NCBI GenBank assembly: GCA_937920235.1
Contig: CALGUK010000034.1
Coordinates: 248,001 to 312,000 of the forward strand
Direction of reading: 5' to 3'
DNA from: an uncultured Clostridia bacterium
GTDB lineage: Bacteria > Bacillota > Clostridia > Oscillospirales > Acutalibacteraceae
DNA length: 64,000 bases
Numbering within the stretch: position 1 is the first letter of the stretch; the number at the start of each line of letters is the position of its first letter. Below, piece by piece: positions 8,026 through 14,048 of the stretch. The notes under the pieces were generated by a model. The model did no database searches. It had not been told where the DNA came from and was given only the letters and a program-made list of their open reading frames with translations. The position numbers were made by a program, and so were the translations under genes.

Positions 8026-8517
8026 ATGAAAAAGATTTTAGCAATTGTCCTGGCTCTTGTTATGATGCTGGCAGTTACTGTTCCTGCTTTTGCAGAGGAC
8101 GTTACTATTTCAAATGAATCTGCAGGTAACACAGGCAATGCTGATGTTCTTACCACTTTTGACGCGGATGACTGGTCATATACCGTTACTTATCCTGCAA
8201 ATACAAATATTGCTTGGAACGATAAAAGCCCGGTAAATGCTGATTATGCAGTTACTTCTCAGCTTCTTATCGGAGCAAGTCTTAAGGTATCTGTTTCGAG
8301 AGATAATGACGGCAAAATGACAACCACACCGGACAAGGGATTTTCTCTCACATACACTCTTACGGGAGGTACTGAGGAAACTTTTGCAGAGATTAACGAC
8401 AACGAGGGCCCTGCAACTCCGGTTGAGATTTCAATTTCTGACTTCTCAGGTGTTCCTGTTGGCACATACACAGGTACTGTAACTTATACGGTAGAGTATG
8501 TTGCTCCTGCAGAATAA
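8026..8517 (+). CDS. Tandem secreted paralog 10 of 10
   Basis: 163 residues, signal peptide MKKILAIVLALVMMLA ... AFA. The core is YTVTYPANTNIAWNDKS, YAVTSQLLIGASLKVSVSRD, LTYTLTGGTEETFAEIN and the end ISDFSGVPVGTYTGTVTYTVEY. It is the sister of copy 6 (same DFSG in place of the second tryptophan, same loop, same short C-terminal extension). The closing pattern VPVGTYTGTVTYTV resembles the last strand of many bacterial Ig-like and fimbrial domains, which is family-level resemblance only. The SD is aaaggagagttatcact. The rod-anchor gene follows after 51 bases without a terminator. Confidence 0.87.
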   Translation: MKKILAIVLALVMMLAVTVPAFAEDVTISNESAGNTGNADVLTTFDADDWSYTVTYPANTNIAWNDKSPVNADYAVTSQLLIGASLKVSVSRDNDGKMTTTPDKGFSLTYTLTGGTEETFAEINDNEGPATPVEISISDFSGVPVGTYTGTVTYTVEYVAPAE

Positions 8518-8568
8518 TCTGTCTCCGTATAGATTAAGTGAAAAATGATTTATAGTAGGTGGGTTTCA

Positions 8569-10239
8569 TTGAAAAAAGTTTTAAGCATTGTCGTCGCACT
8601 TGCTATGATGCTGGTTATGTGTATTCCGGCATTCGCAACAAAGCTGACAACAGAGGTTCCTTACGAGCATACCGTTACAGTTACTTATAACGACGGCGGC
8701 CGTGTCCTTGTTGAAGGCAGAGTATGTCCCGACGGCGCACAATTTAATATCGACAGATTTGGTGAAATCGACCTTAGCGTTATTCTGGAAAACGGATATC
8801 ACCTCAAGAGTGTCACTGTAAACGGTGTTGATGTTACCGACAGATATGACGGCGGCAATATCAGAATTACAAACATAACAACAGATGTTCATGTTAATTT
8901 CACTTTTGAAAAATGCTCCGATGACCCGAATGATCAGTGCGGCAAGGTTTCAATGGAAGGTAAGGTCTATCTCGGAGATGAGCTTCTTCCCGGTGCGGAA
9001 ATGAGCTTCGATTTCGGAAGCATAAATGCTTCAACCAACGAAAACGGTAAGTATTATGTTGACGAGATTTCCGAAGGCAGACATATAGTAACAATTTCAA
9101 AGGACGGCGAGGTTTTAGCTCATATAACCTTTGTTATTGAGTTCGCAGACGTTGACGAGGTTACTTTAAGAACTGCTGTTGACGGCACTCAGATCGTTCA
9201 GGTTCCTTACGGAACAGATGAAATTTATCTTGATTTCCACATCATTGATGCTGACGGTGACGGTACTCCCGATCTGGATCCCTCAATAACGGATCCGAAT
9301 AACCCGAATATCGATCCCGACGGCGATCCTGATGATCCTGATGATCCCGACGATCCGATTTACGATCCGGATGACGATAACGACGGTATTCCCGACGAGG
9401 ATGACCCGGACCACCCGAATTATGACGGTGACGATGACGGTATCCCGGATAATATTGATCCCGATGACGATAACGACGGTATCCCCGATGTTGACGACCC
9501 GGATGATGATAACGACGGTATCCCCGATGTTGACGATCCCGACCATCCCGACAGAGATACTGACGGCGACGACATCCCCGACCGGTTAGATCCTGATGAT
9601 GACAACGACGGTATCCCCGACGTTGACGACCCGGATGATGATAATGACGGAATTCCCGATGTTGACGATCCCAACCATCCCGACAGAGATACTGACGGCG
9701 ACGGCATCCCCGACCGTTTAGATCCTGACGACGACAACGACGGACTTCCCGACGGTGAGCAGGATTGGGACGATACAGACGGTGACGGTATTCCCGACAG
9801 TGAAGACCCGGATGATGATAACGACGGCATCCCCGACGAAGAAGATCCGGACGACGACAACGACGGAATTCCCGATGTTGACGATCCCGACCATCCCGAC
9901 AGAGATACAGACGGTGACGGTATTCCCGACAGTGAAGACCCGGATGATGATAACGACGGTATCCCCGACGAAGAAGATCCGGACGCTGACGGTGACGGAT
10001 ATCATGATGATTACGACGGAAGCGACTACGGTGATTTGGACAATGACGGCGGTGTGATTGATATCGGTAAGCCTGATCAGATTATCCCCGGAGTTGACAT
10101 CCCGAATACATTTGTTGAGGTTGCAGGTAATCCTGTATTCTTCGGCTCAATAATGGGAATCAGCCTGTTCTTCATTATCCTGCTTCTCTTCAAGCGCAAG
10201 AAGGATGAGGAAGAGGAAAACGCAGAGGTTATTGATTGA
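8569..10239 (+). CDS. Calcium-repeat surface rod with C-terminal membrane anchor
   Basis: The start is taken at TTG 8569, which directly precedes a signal peptide of the array type (KKVLSIVVALAMMLV ... AFA) and follows the SD taggtggg; the ATG at 8545 would put eight residues before it. The order is: signal peptide, an InlB-like/bacterial-repeat module (HTVTVTYNDGG ... GVDVTDRY), a carboxypeptidase-regulatory-like module (about residues 125-205), about 15 aspartate-rich thrombospondin type 3-like repeats (DxDNDGIPDxxDP), then a linker with IPNTF, a hydrophobic segment (about 530-547) and a KRKK tail. Family knowledge says such repeats bind calcium and form stiff stalks. IPNTF could be an atypical sortase motif, or the segment may simply stay in the membrane. 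It is the last gene of the array operon and is probably its cell-surface anchor or spacer. Confidence 0.85.
   Translation: MKKVLSIVVALAMMLVMCIPAFATKLTTEVPYEHTVTVTYNDGGRVLVEGRVCPDGAQFNIDRFGEIDLSVILENGYHLKSVTVNGVDVTDRYDGGNIRITNITTDVHVNFTFEKCSDDPNDQCGKVSMEGKVYLGDELLPGAEMSFDFGSINASTNENGKYYVDEISEGRHIVTISKDGEVLAHITFVIEFADVDEVTLRTAVDGTQIVQVPYGTDEIYLDFHIIDADGDGTPDLDPSITDPNNPNIDPDGDPDDPDDPDDPIYDPDDDNDGIPDEDDPDHPNYDGDDDGIPDNIDPDDDNDGIPDVDDPDDDNDGIPDVDDPDHPDRDTDGDDIPDRLDPDDDNDGIPDVDDPDDDNDGIPDVDDPNHPDRDTDGDGIPDRLDPDDDNDGLPDGEQDWDDTDGDGIPDSEDPDDDNDGIPDEEDPDDDNDGIPDVDDPDHPDRDTDGDGIPDSEDPDDDNDGIPDEEDPDADGDGYHDDYDGSDYGDLDNDGGVIDIGKPDQIIPGVDIPNTFVEVAGNPVFFGSIMGISLFFIILLLFKRKKDEEEENAEVID
9250..9990 (+). repeat. 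Aspartate-rich DxDxDGIPD coding repeat
   Basis: About 15 short in-frame repeats, each encoding variants of D-x-D-x-D-G-I-P-D followed by a spacer such as xxDP. At a higher level, units ending DHPDRDTDGDGIPD recur every 150-200 bases. At the DNA level they are rich in gatgacgataacgacgg-like words and are a likely slippage or recombination site. They also create long false ORFs on the opposite strand. Confidence 0.9.
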
Positions 10240-10262
10240 TTTTATCAATTAGAGAATAAATA

Positions 10263-10297
10263 AACGCAGACTTGAAATACAGTCTGCGTTATTTTTT
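10263..10297 (+). terminator. Intrinsic terminator closing the surface operon
   Basis: A 10-bp stem aacgcagact / agtctgcgtt with an 8-base loop is followed by attttttg. It lies 23 bases after the rod-anchor stop and before the convergent XRE gene. The opposite side is also fairly T-rich when read on the minus strand, so it may act both ways. Confidence 0.85.
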
Positions 10298-10321
10298 GCT
10301 GTCAGAAAGTGAAATAGGGAA

Positions 10322-10558
10322 TTATTCCAATCTGTCTTCAATTTCCTTTATAATCTGACTCATCTTGATATCAAGTGCACAGGAAATTCTGTATAATGTT
10401 TCCAGAGTGGGCTTACGCTCTCCGCGTTCAATTGCCGAGAGATGTGTTCTTCCTATGTCCGCAAGTCCGCTCAAAACTTCTTGAGAAATTCCTTTTCCTT
10501 TTCTGAAATCTGCAATCACCGCACCGACAATTACTGCATCAAGGGTAGGAGTAAACAT
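10322..10558 (-). CDS. Small XRE-family (Cro/CI) DNA-binding regulator
   Basis: 78 residues, almost entirely one helix-turn-helix domain of the XRE type: the recognition region is ISQEVLSGLADIGRTHLSAIERG, followed by KPTLETLYRISCALDIKMSQII. No effector domain is present. It is divergent from the zinc-ribbon membrane gene at 10670. The shared 100-base gap holds a sigma-A promoter covered by direct repeats, so it probably represses that gene and perhaps itself. The start at 10558 has a usable SD (gaggtgataaa). The function is inferred from fold and position. Confidence 0.88.
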   Translation of the reverse strand: MFTPTLDAVIVGAVIADFRKGKGISQEVLSGLADIGRTHLSAIERGERKPTLETLYRISCALDIKMSQIIKEIEDRLE

Positions 10559-10600
10559 TTTATCACCTCATATTAAGTGTATGTCAAAACTCCCTCCTTT

Positions 10601-10642
10601 ATGAATACATATGTTGACAAATGAATACTTATGTGTTACAAT
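10601..10642 (+). promoter_or_regulatory. Promoter overlapped by 20-bp-spaced direct repeats
   Basis: TTGACA at 10614-10619, a 17-base spacer and TACAAT at 10637-10642 form a strong sigma-A promoter for the zinc-ribbon gene. The word ATGAATAC(A/T)TATGT occurs at 10601 and again at 10621, exactly two helical turns apart, flanking and overlapping the -35 box and spacer. This is a plausible operator for the divergent XRE protein. Confidence 0.75.
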
Positions 10643-10669
10643 TCAAATACAGAAATTGGAGGTATGAAT

Positions 10670-11749
10670 ATGGCAAAAGAAAAATTTACAACATGTAAAA
10701 GCTGTAACGCACAGGTTTTGAAAAAAGCGAAAGTGTGTCCGCATTGCGGAGTGAAAAACAAAAAGCCTTTTTATAAAAGAGTCTGGTTTATCTTGCTTGC
10801 AGTTCTTATTGTATTTATAGTTGTTGTCTCCGTAACGGGAAATGACACGGAAAAGCTTGACTGGGAAGGTTATGAGTTGTCATATATGCTTCCCGAACCC
10901 GATTCAAAAAAGGGAAAGCTTATTTCTGATTCGGAAGACTATTTCAGCATTGAGATAAGAAAAACCTCCGTAAAAGAATATAAGGAATATGTAGATTTAT
11001 GTGTTCGTGACGGTTTTGATGTCGAGGTTCAAAAAACAGACAGTACTTATACCGCTTTTAATCTAAAAGGATATAAATTAACGGTGAGTTATTATGAGTC
11101 TGATGAGACAATCAGGCTTACTGTTGATGCACCGGAAAAAATGACAGAACTTGACTGGCCTGAAAACGGCATCGGATCTAGACTTCCCGATCCGTATGAA
11201 GATAACGGTAAAATAGTGTCAGACAGCGAAGATTACTTCGCAGTTTTGGTGGCGGATATGACGCCGGAAGACCTGGAGTATTATATTGATGAATGTCGTG
11301 ATGAGGGCTTTATAAATGATTACAGCAAGACCGAGACCTCATATATCGCAAAGGACGATGACGGATACAAGGTATATATTACCTATACGGGATTCAATAC
11401 TGTTGAAATTAAAATCGAGCACACAAAAGAAACAAATAATACTACATCCGATGAACCTTCGAATGAAAATAAGGAAACACCGGAAGGCTTAAGAAGTGAT
11501 TTTAAGGAAGCAATGGACAGCTACGAAGCCTTCATGGATGAGTATGTGGAATTTATGAAAAAGTATAAGGAGTCTGATGGTTCGGATTTATCGTTGTTAG
11601 CTGATTATGCTGACTATATGGCTAAATATGCGGACTTCATAGAGGATTTTGAGCTTTGGGAAGACGAGGAGCTGAGCGACGAGGAACTGGCTTACTATAT
11701 CAAGGTTCAGGCGAGGGTTAACGAGAAGCTCACGGAGGTTGCTTATTAA
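10670..11749 (+). CDS. Zinc-ribbon, single-TM protein with duplicated extracellular domain
   Basis: The start is ATG 10670 (ggagg seven bases upstream); the longer ORF from 10631 would begin inside the promoter. 359 residues. The order is: an N-terminal zinc ribbon (CKSCNAQVLKKAKVCPHCG), one transmembrane helix (about residues 40-60), then two copies of a roughly 95-residue domain starting at about residues 63 and 161 (both begin LDWxxxxxxxxLPxP and contain ISDSEDYF or VSDSEDYF), and an acidic helical C-terminus (SYEAFMDEYVEFMKKYKES). The C-terminal part resembles domains of unknown function found in similar clostridial proteins. It is likely a membrane-anchored envelope protein with the ribbon inside the cell. 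The role is unknown. Confidence 0.85.
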   Translation: MAKEKFTTCKSCNAQVLKKAKVCPHCGVKNKKPFYKRVWFILLAVLIVFIVVVSVTGNDTEKLDWEGYELSYMLPEPDSKKGKLISDSEDYFSIEIRKTSVKEYKEYVDLCVRDGFDVEVQKTDSTYTAFNLKGYKLTVSYYESDETIRLTVDAPEKMTELDWPENGIGSRLPDPYEDNGKIVSDSEDYFAVLVADMTPEDLEYYIDECRDEGFINDYSKTETSYIAKDDDGYKVYITYTGFNTVEIKIEHTKETNNTTSDEPSNENKETPEGLRSDFKEAMDSYEAFMDEYVEFMKKYKESDGSDLSLLADYADYMAKYADFIEDFELWEDEELSDEELAYYIKVQARVNEKLTEVAY

Positions 11750-11808
11750 ATTATGGCCCGGATAAGTCATTTATAAGCGGAACAGCTGCAAAAATATTCT
11801 GAAAACTG

Positions 11809-11836
11809 TTGACAAACGGGGAAATTGTGTTATAAT
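11809..11836 (+). promoter_or_regulatory. Sigma-A promoter of the infC operon
   Basis: TTGACA (11809-11814), a 16-base spacer and TATAAT (11831-11836). Transcription would start near 11843, giving a leader of about 150 bases before infC. Confidence 0.85.
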
Positions 11837-11842
11837 AACATA

Positions 11843-11963
11843 GCAAAACAAAGCAGAGCAGTTAAATTTTGTTCTCACCTTTCGGTAATTGAGCTGAACG
11901 GTCAATACATTTTCTTTCAGAATTTTTGTATTGTGGTGGACAGAATTTTTCTGTCCACTTTTT
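11843..11963 (+). ncRNA. L20-type attenuator leader of infC-rpmI-rplT
   Basis: An untranslated leader of about 120 bases runs from the promoter to a hairpin with a T-tract and lies upstream of IF3, L35 and L20. In Firmicutes this operon is known to be controlled by L20 binding its own leader and causing termination. I see the position, length and terminator. The L20-binding fold itself was not modelled, so the assignment rests on context. Confidence 0.65.
11936..11963 (+). terminator. Leader terminator (attenuator) before infC
   Basis: Stem gtggacag / ctgtccac with loop aattttt, then tttttaa. It ends 18 bases before the first ATG of infC, so it must be overcome for operon expression. Confidence 0.85.
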
Positions 11964-11998
11964 AATTTCGCCCACAGGGCATGAAGAGGTGTTTATTT

Positions 11999-12517
11999 AT
12001 CAGTACCAAAGAATTGCAAATCAATGAAGAAATTCGCGACAAAGAAATCAGAGTCATTACCGACAGCGGTGAGCAGCTCGGAATTATGAATGCCAAGGAT
12101 GCTTTGAAAGAAGCTGAAAAGCGCAATCTTGACCTGGTTAAAATTGCTCCCAACGCTCAGCCTCCCGTATGCAAAATTATGGACTACGGCAAGTACCGTT
12201 TTGACAAGGCTAAAAAAGAAAAGGAAGCAAAAAAGAATCAAAAGGTTATTGAAACCAAAGAAATCAGACTTTCTGTTAACATTGATACCCATGACTTTGA
12301 TACAAAGGTAAATCACGCTCTCAAATTTTTAAAGGGCGGCAATAAGGTTAAGGTTTCAATCCGTTTCAGAGGTCGTGAAATGGCTCATGCTCATCTCGGT
12401 AACGGTATTATGGAGCGCTTTGCCGTTGCTGTTGAGGAATTGGGCACGGTTGATAAGCCTGCAAAGCTTGAGGGCCGACAGATGCTTATGTTCCTTTCAC
12501 CTAAGGGTATGAAATAA
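11999..12517 (+). CDS. infC: Translation initiation factor IF-3
   Basis: 172 residues from the proposed start. IF-3 binds the 30S subunit, prevents premature 50S joining and checks start codon pairing. The N-domain (QINEEIRDKEIRVI) and the linker with NLDLVKIAPNAQPPVCKIMDYGKYRF are highly characteristic. The C-domain (KEIRLSVNIDTHDF ... KVKVSIRFRGREM) is intact. Start choice: an in-frame ATC at 11999 lies seven bases after the SD agaggtg. The upstream ATG at 11981 has no good SD, and the real SD would lie inside its coding region. infC genes are known for AUU/AUC-type starts used in autoregulation. If ATG 11981 is used the protein is 178 residues. Confidence 0.93.
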   Translation: MSTKELQINEEIRDKEIRVITDSGEQLGIMNAKDALKEAEKRNLDLVKIAPNAQPPVCKIMDYGKYRFDKAKKEKEAKKNQKVIETKEIRLSVNIDTHDFDTKVNHALKFLKGGNKVKVSIRFRGREMAHAHLGNGIMERFAVAVEELGTVDKPAKLEGRQMLMFLSPKGMK

Positions 12518-12550
12518 AAGGTAAGTATAATTTTTTAGGAGGATATTATT

Positions 12551-12748
12551 ATGCCGAAAATTAAAACACATAGCGGAGCTAAGAAAAGATTTAAGCTTTC
12601 AAAGAACGGTAAGCCCATCAGAGCACACGCTAACAAGTCTCACATCTTAACCAAGAAGAGCACTAAGAGAAAAAGAGGTCTTCGTCAGACTGCTGTTGCT
12701 GATAAAACAAATACAGCTCAGATCAAGCGTCTTATTCCTTATAAATAA
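12551..12748 (+). CDS. rpmI: 50S ribosomal protein L35
   Basis: 65 residues, very basic, with the family start MPKIKTHSGAKKRFKLSKNG and the end IKRLIPYK, the normal length for bacterial L35. It is a late-assembling protein of the large subunit. It sits 33 bases after infC with an SD (aggaggatatt) and 105 bases before rplT. The order infC-rpmI-rplT is the standard bacterial operon, controlled here by the upstream attenuator. Confidence 0.97.
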   Translation: MPKIKTHSGAKKRFKLSKNGKPIRAHANKSHILTKKSTKRKRGLRQTAVADKTNTAQIKRLIPYK

Positions 12749-12853
12749 GATACTGTCCCGTAACGAAATCAAGAATTTCTACGGACAATGCAGAACCTTG
12801 CTGTCTTATGACATCAATCGTAAATGTTACTAATCAATCGGAGGTAAAGAGAA

Positions 12854-13210
12854 ATGGCACGTGTTAAAGGTGCGATGATGACTCGCAAAAGAAGAAATAA
12901 AGTATTAAAGCTCGCTAAGGGCTACTATGGTTCAAAGAGCAAGCTTTTCAGAACTGCAAAGCAGGCTGTTATGAAGAGCGGCAACTATGCATATATCGGA
13001 AGAAAGCAGAAGAAACGTGATTTCAGAAAGCTCTGGATTACAAGAATTTCCGCTGCTTGCAAGATGAACGGTATGAACTACTCAACATTCATCAACGGTC
13101 TTAAAAAAGCAGGTATTGACCTTAACAGAAAGATGCTTTCAGAGATTGCTATTGCTGATCCTGCAGCATTCACAGCTCTCACAGAAAAAGCAAAAGAAGC
13201 ACTTAAATAA
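12854..13210 (+). CDS. rplT: 50S ribosomal protein L20
   Basis: 118 residues, the usual length. The family motifs MARVKGAMMTRKRRNKVLKLAKGYYGS (basic N-terminal extension) and YSTFINGLKKAGIDLNRKML are present. L20 is needed early for 50S assembly and in Firmicutes also represses its own operon by binding the leader. The SD is ggaggtaaag. A strong terminator follows immediately, closing the operon. Confidence 0.97.
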   Translation: MARVKGAMMTRKRRNKVLKLAKGYYGSKSKLFRTAKQAVMKSGNYAYIGRKQKKRDFRKLWITRISAACKMNGMNYSTFINGLKKAGIDLNRKMLSEIAIADPAAFTALTEKAKEALK

Positions 13211-13217
13211 TTTAATG

Positions 13218-13258
13218 ACCACGCACGGGGAAAACCTCGCGCGTGGTTTTCCCTTTTT
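13218..13258 (+). terminator. Intrinsic terminator after rplT
   Basis: The hairpin pairs accacgc with gcgtggt around a GC-rich centre and runs into ttttcccttttttaa. It is only about ten bases before the start of the next gene. Confidence 0.85.
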
Positions 13259-13268
13259 TAATTTGTGT

Positions 13269-14048
13269 ATGGATATTGTAATAAACGCTAAAAATAACCC
13301 GAAAATCAAAGAAATAAGAGCCCTGCTCTCATCTTCAAAAGAGCGTAAAAACAGCGGACTTTTTGTTGTTGAAGGAGTCCGTCTGTGTTGTGATGCTCTT
13401 TTAAGCGGCTGTGAAATTCAAAGCGTATTTTGTACTGAAAACTGTGCTGAAAAATACAGCGGAGAAATCGCTTCTCTGCGTTGCGGATGTAAAAATTTTT
13501 ACATCGTGGGAAACGACGTGATTAAAAGCATAAGCGATACCGTTACACCTCAGGGTGTGGTGTGTACCGTAAGGATAAAGCAGAACGGTTTTGAGTACGA
13601 AAAAGGCAGAAAATATGTGGCGCTTGACACAATTCAGAACCCGGACAATCTCGGTGCAATTTCCCGCACATGTGAGGCTCTGGGAATTGACGGACTTGTT
13701 GTTTCCGGCGGATGCGATATATTTAATCCCAAGGCGTTGCGCGCTTCAATGGGAGCATTGTTCAGACTGCCCGTTATCGTTTGTCAGTCGTTGGAGGAAG
13801 AAATTGATACCTGTAAGAAAATCGGGTTGGAGGTTTATGCAACTGTTCCCGACCGAGAGGCAAAGAGTGTTACAGAGGTCGATTTCGATAAAGGCGCCGT
13901 CTGCGTGATAGGAAACGAGGGCAACGGGGTCTCAAAAGAGGTAATTAACTGTTGCAGTGACAGAATAACTATAAGGATGAAGGGCAGAGCGGAGTCTCTT
14001 AATGCTGCCGCTGCCGCATCTGTAATTATGTGGGAAATGACAAAATGA
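13269..14048 (+). CDS. TrmH/SpoU-family RNA 2'-O-methyltransferase
   Basis: 259 residues from ATG 13269; the longer ORF from 13116 runs back through rplT and the terminator. An N-terminal RNA-binding region (NPKIKEIRALLSSSKERKNSGLFVVEG) is followed by the knotted SPOUT domain with its three motifs: NPDNLGAISRTCEALG, VIGNEGNGVS and RAESLNAAAAASVIMWE. Such enzymes add a methyl group from SAM to the ribose of rRNA or tRNA. The exact target cannot be told from sequence. No clear SD precedes the start and a terminator lies directly upstream, so its expression signal is unclear. Its stop overlaps the dprA start (ATGA). Confidence 0.9.
   Translation: MDIVINAKNNPKIKEIRALLSSSKERKNSGLFVVEGVRLCCDALLSGCEIQSVFCTENCAEKYSGEIASLRCGCKNFYIVGNDVIKSISDTVTPQGVVCTVRIKQNGFEYEKGRKYVALDTIQNPDNLGAISRTCEALGIDGLVVSGGCDIFNPKALRASMGALFRLPVIVCQSLEEEIDTCKKIGLEVYATVPDREAKSVTEVDFDKGAVCVIGNEGNGVSKEVINCCSDRITIRMKGRAESLNAAAAASVIMWEMTK

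Larger units (their letters stand above)
3983..8094 (+). repeat. Regularly spaced signal-peptide DNA repeat
   Basis: About 70 bases at the start of each array gene (SD, start codon and signal peptide) recur at 3983, 4498, 5012, 5516, 6022, 6530, 7022, 7524 and 8026, with a period close to 505 bases. Copies at 4498, 5516, 6022, 6530 and 7524 are nearly identical at the base level, while the mature coding parts have diverged strongly. The repeats are coding and in frame, so this is not a CRISPR or transposon array. Conserved starts of this kind could serve as sites for unequal crossover or gene conversion. Confidence 0.8.

Noticed and set aside
3983..8094. Regularly spaced repeats resembling a CRISPR-like or transposon array
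   Set aside because: Repeats are about 505 bases apart, in frame, and encode signal peptides of intact genes. There are no cas genes or inverted ends.
9283..10005. Minus-strand and frame-shifted ORFs over the aspartate repeats
   Set aside because: Low-complexity shadows of the DxDGIPD repeats (runs of serine, glycine and valine) with no SD and no domain.
13116..13268. N-terminal extension of the TrmH-family gene into rplT
   Set aside because: It would run through the end of rplT and the terminator; family similarity begins at the ATG at 13269.
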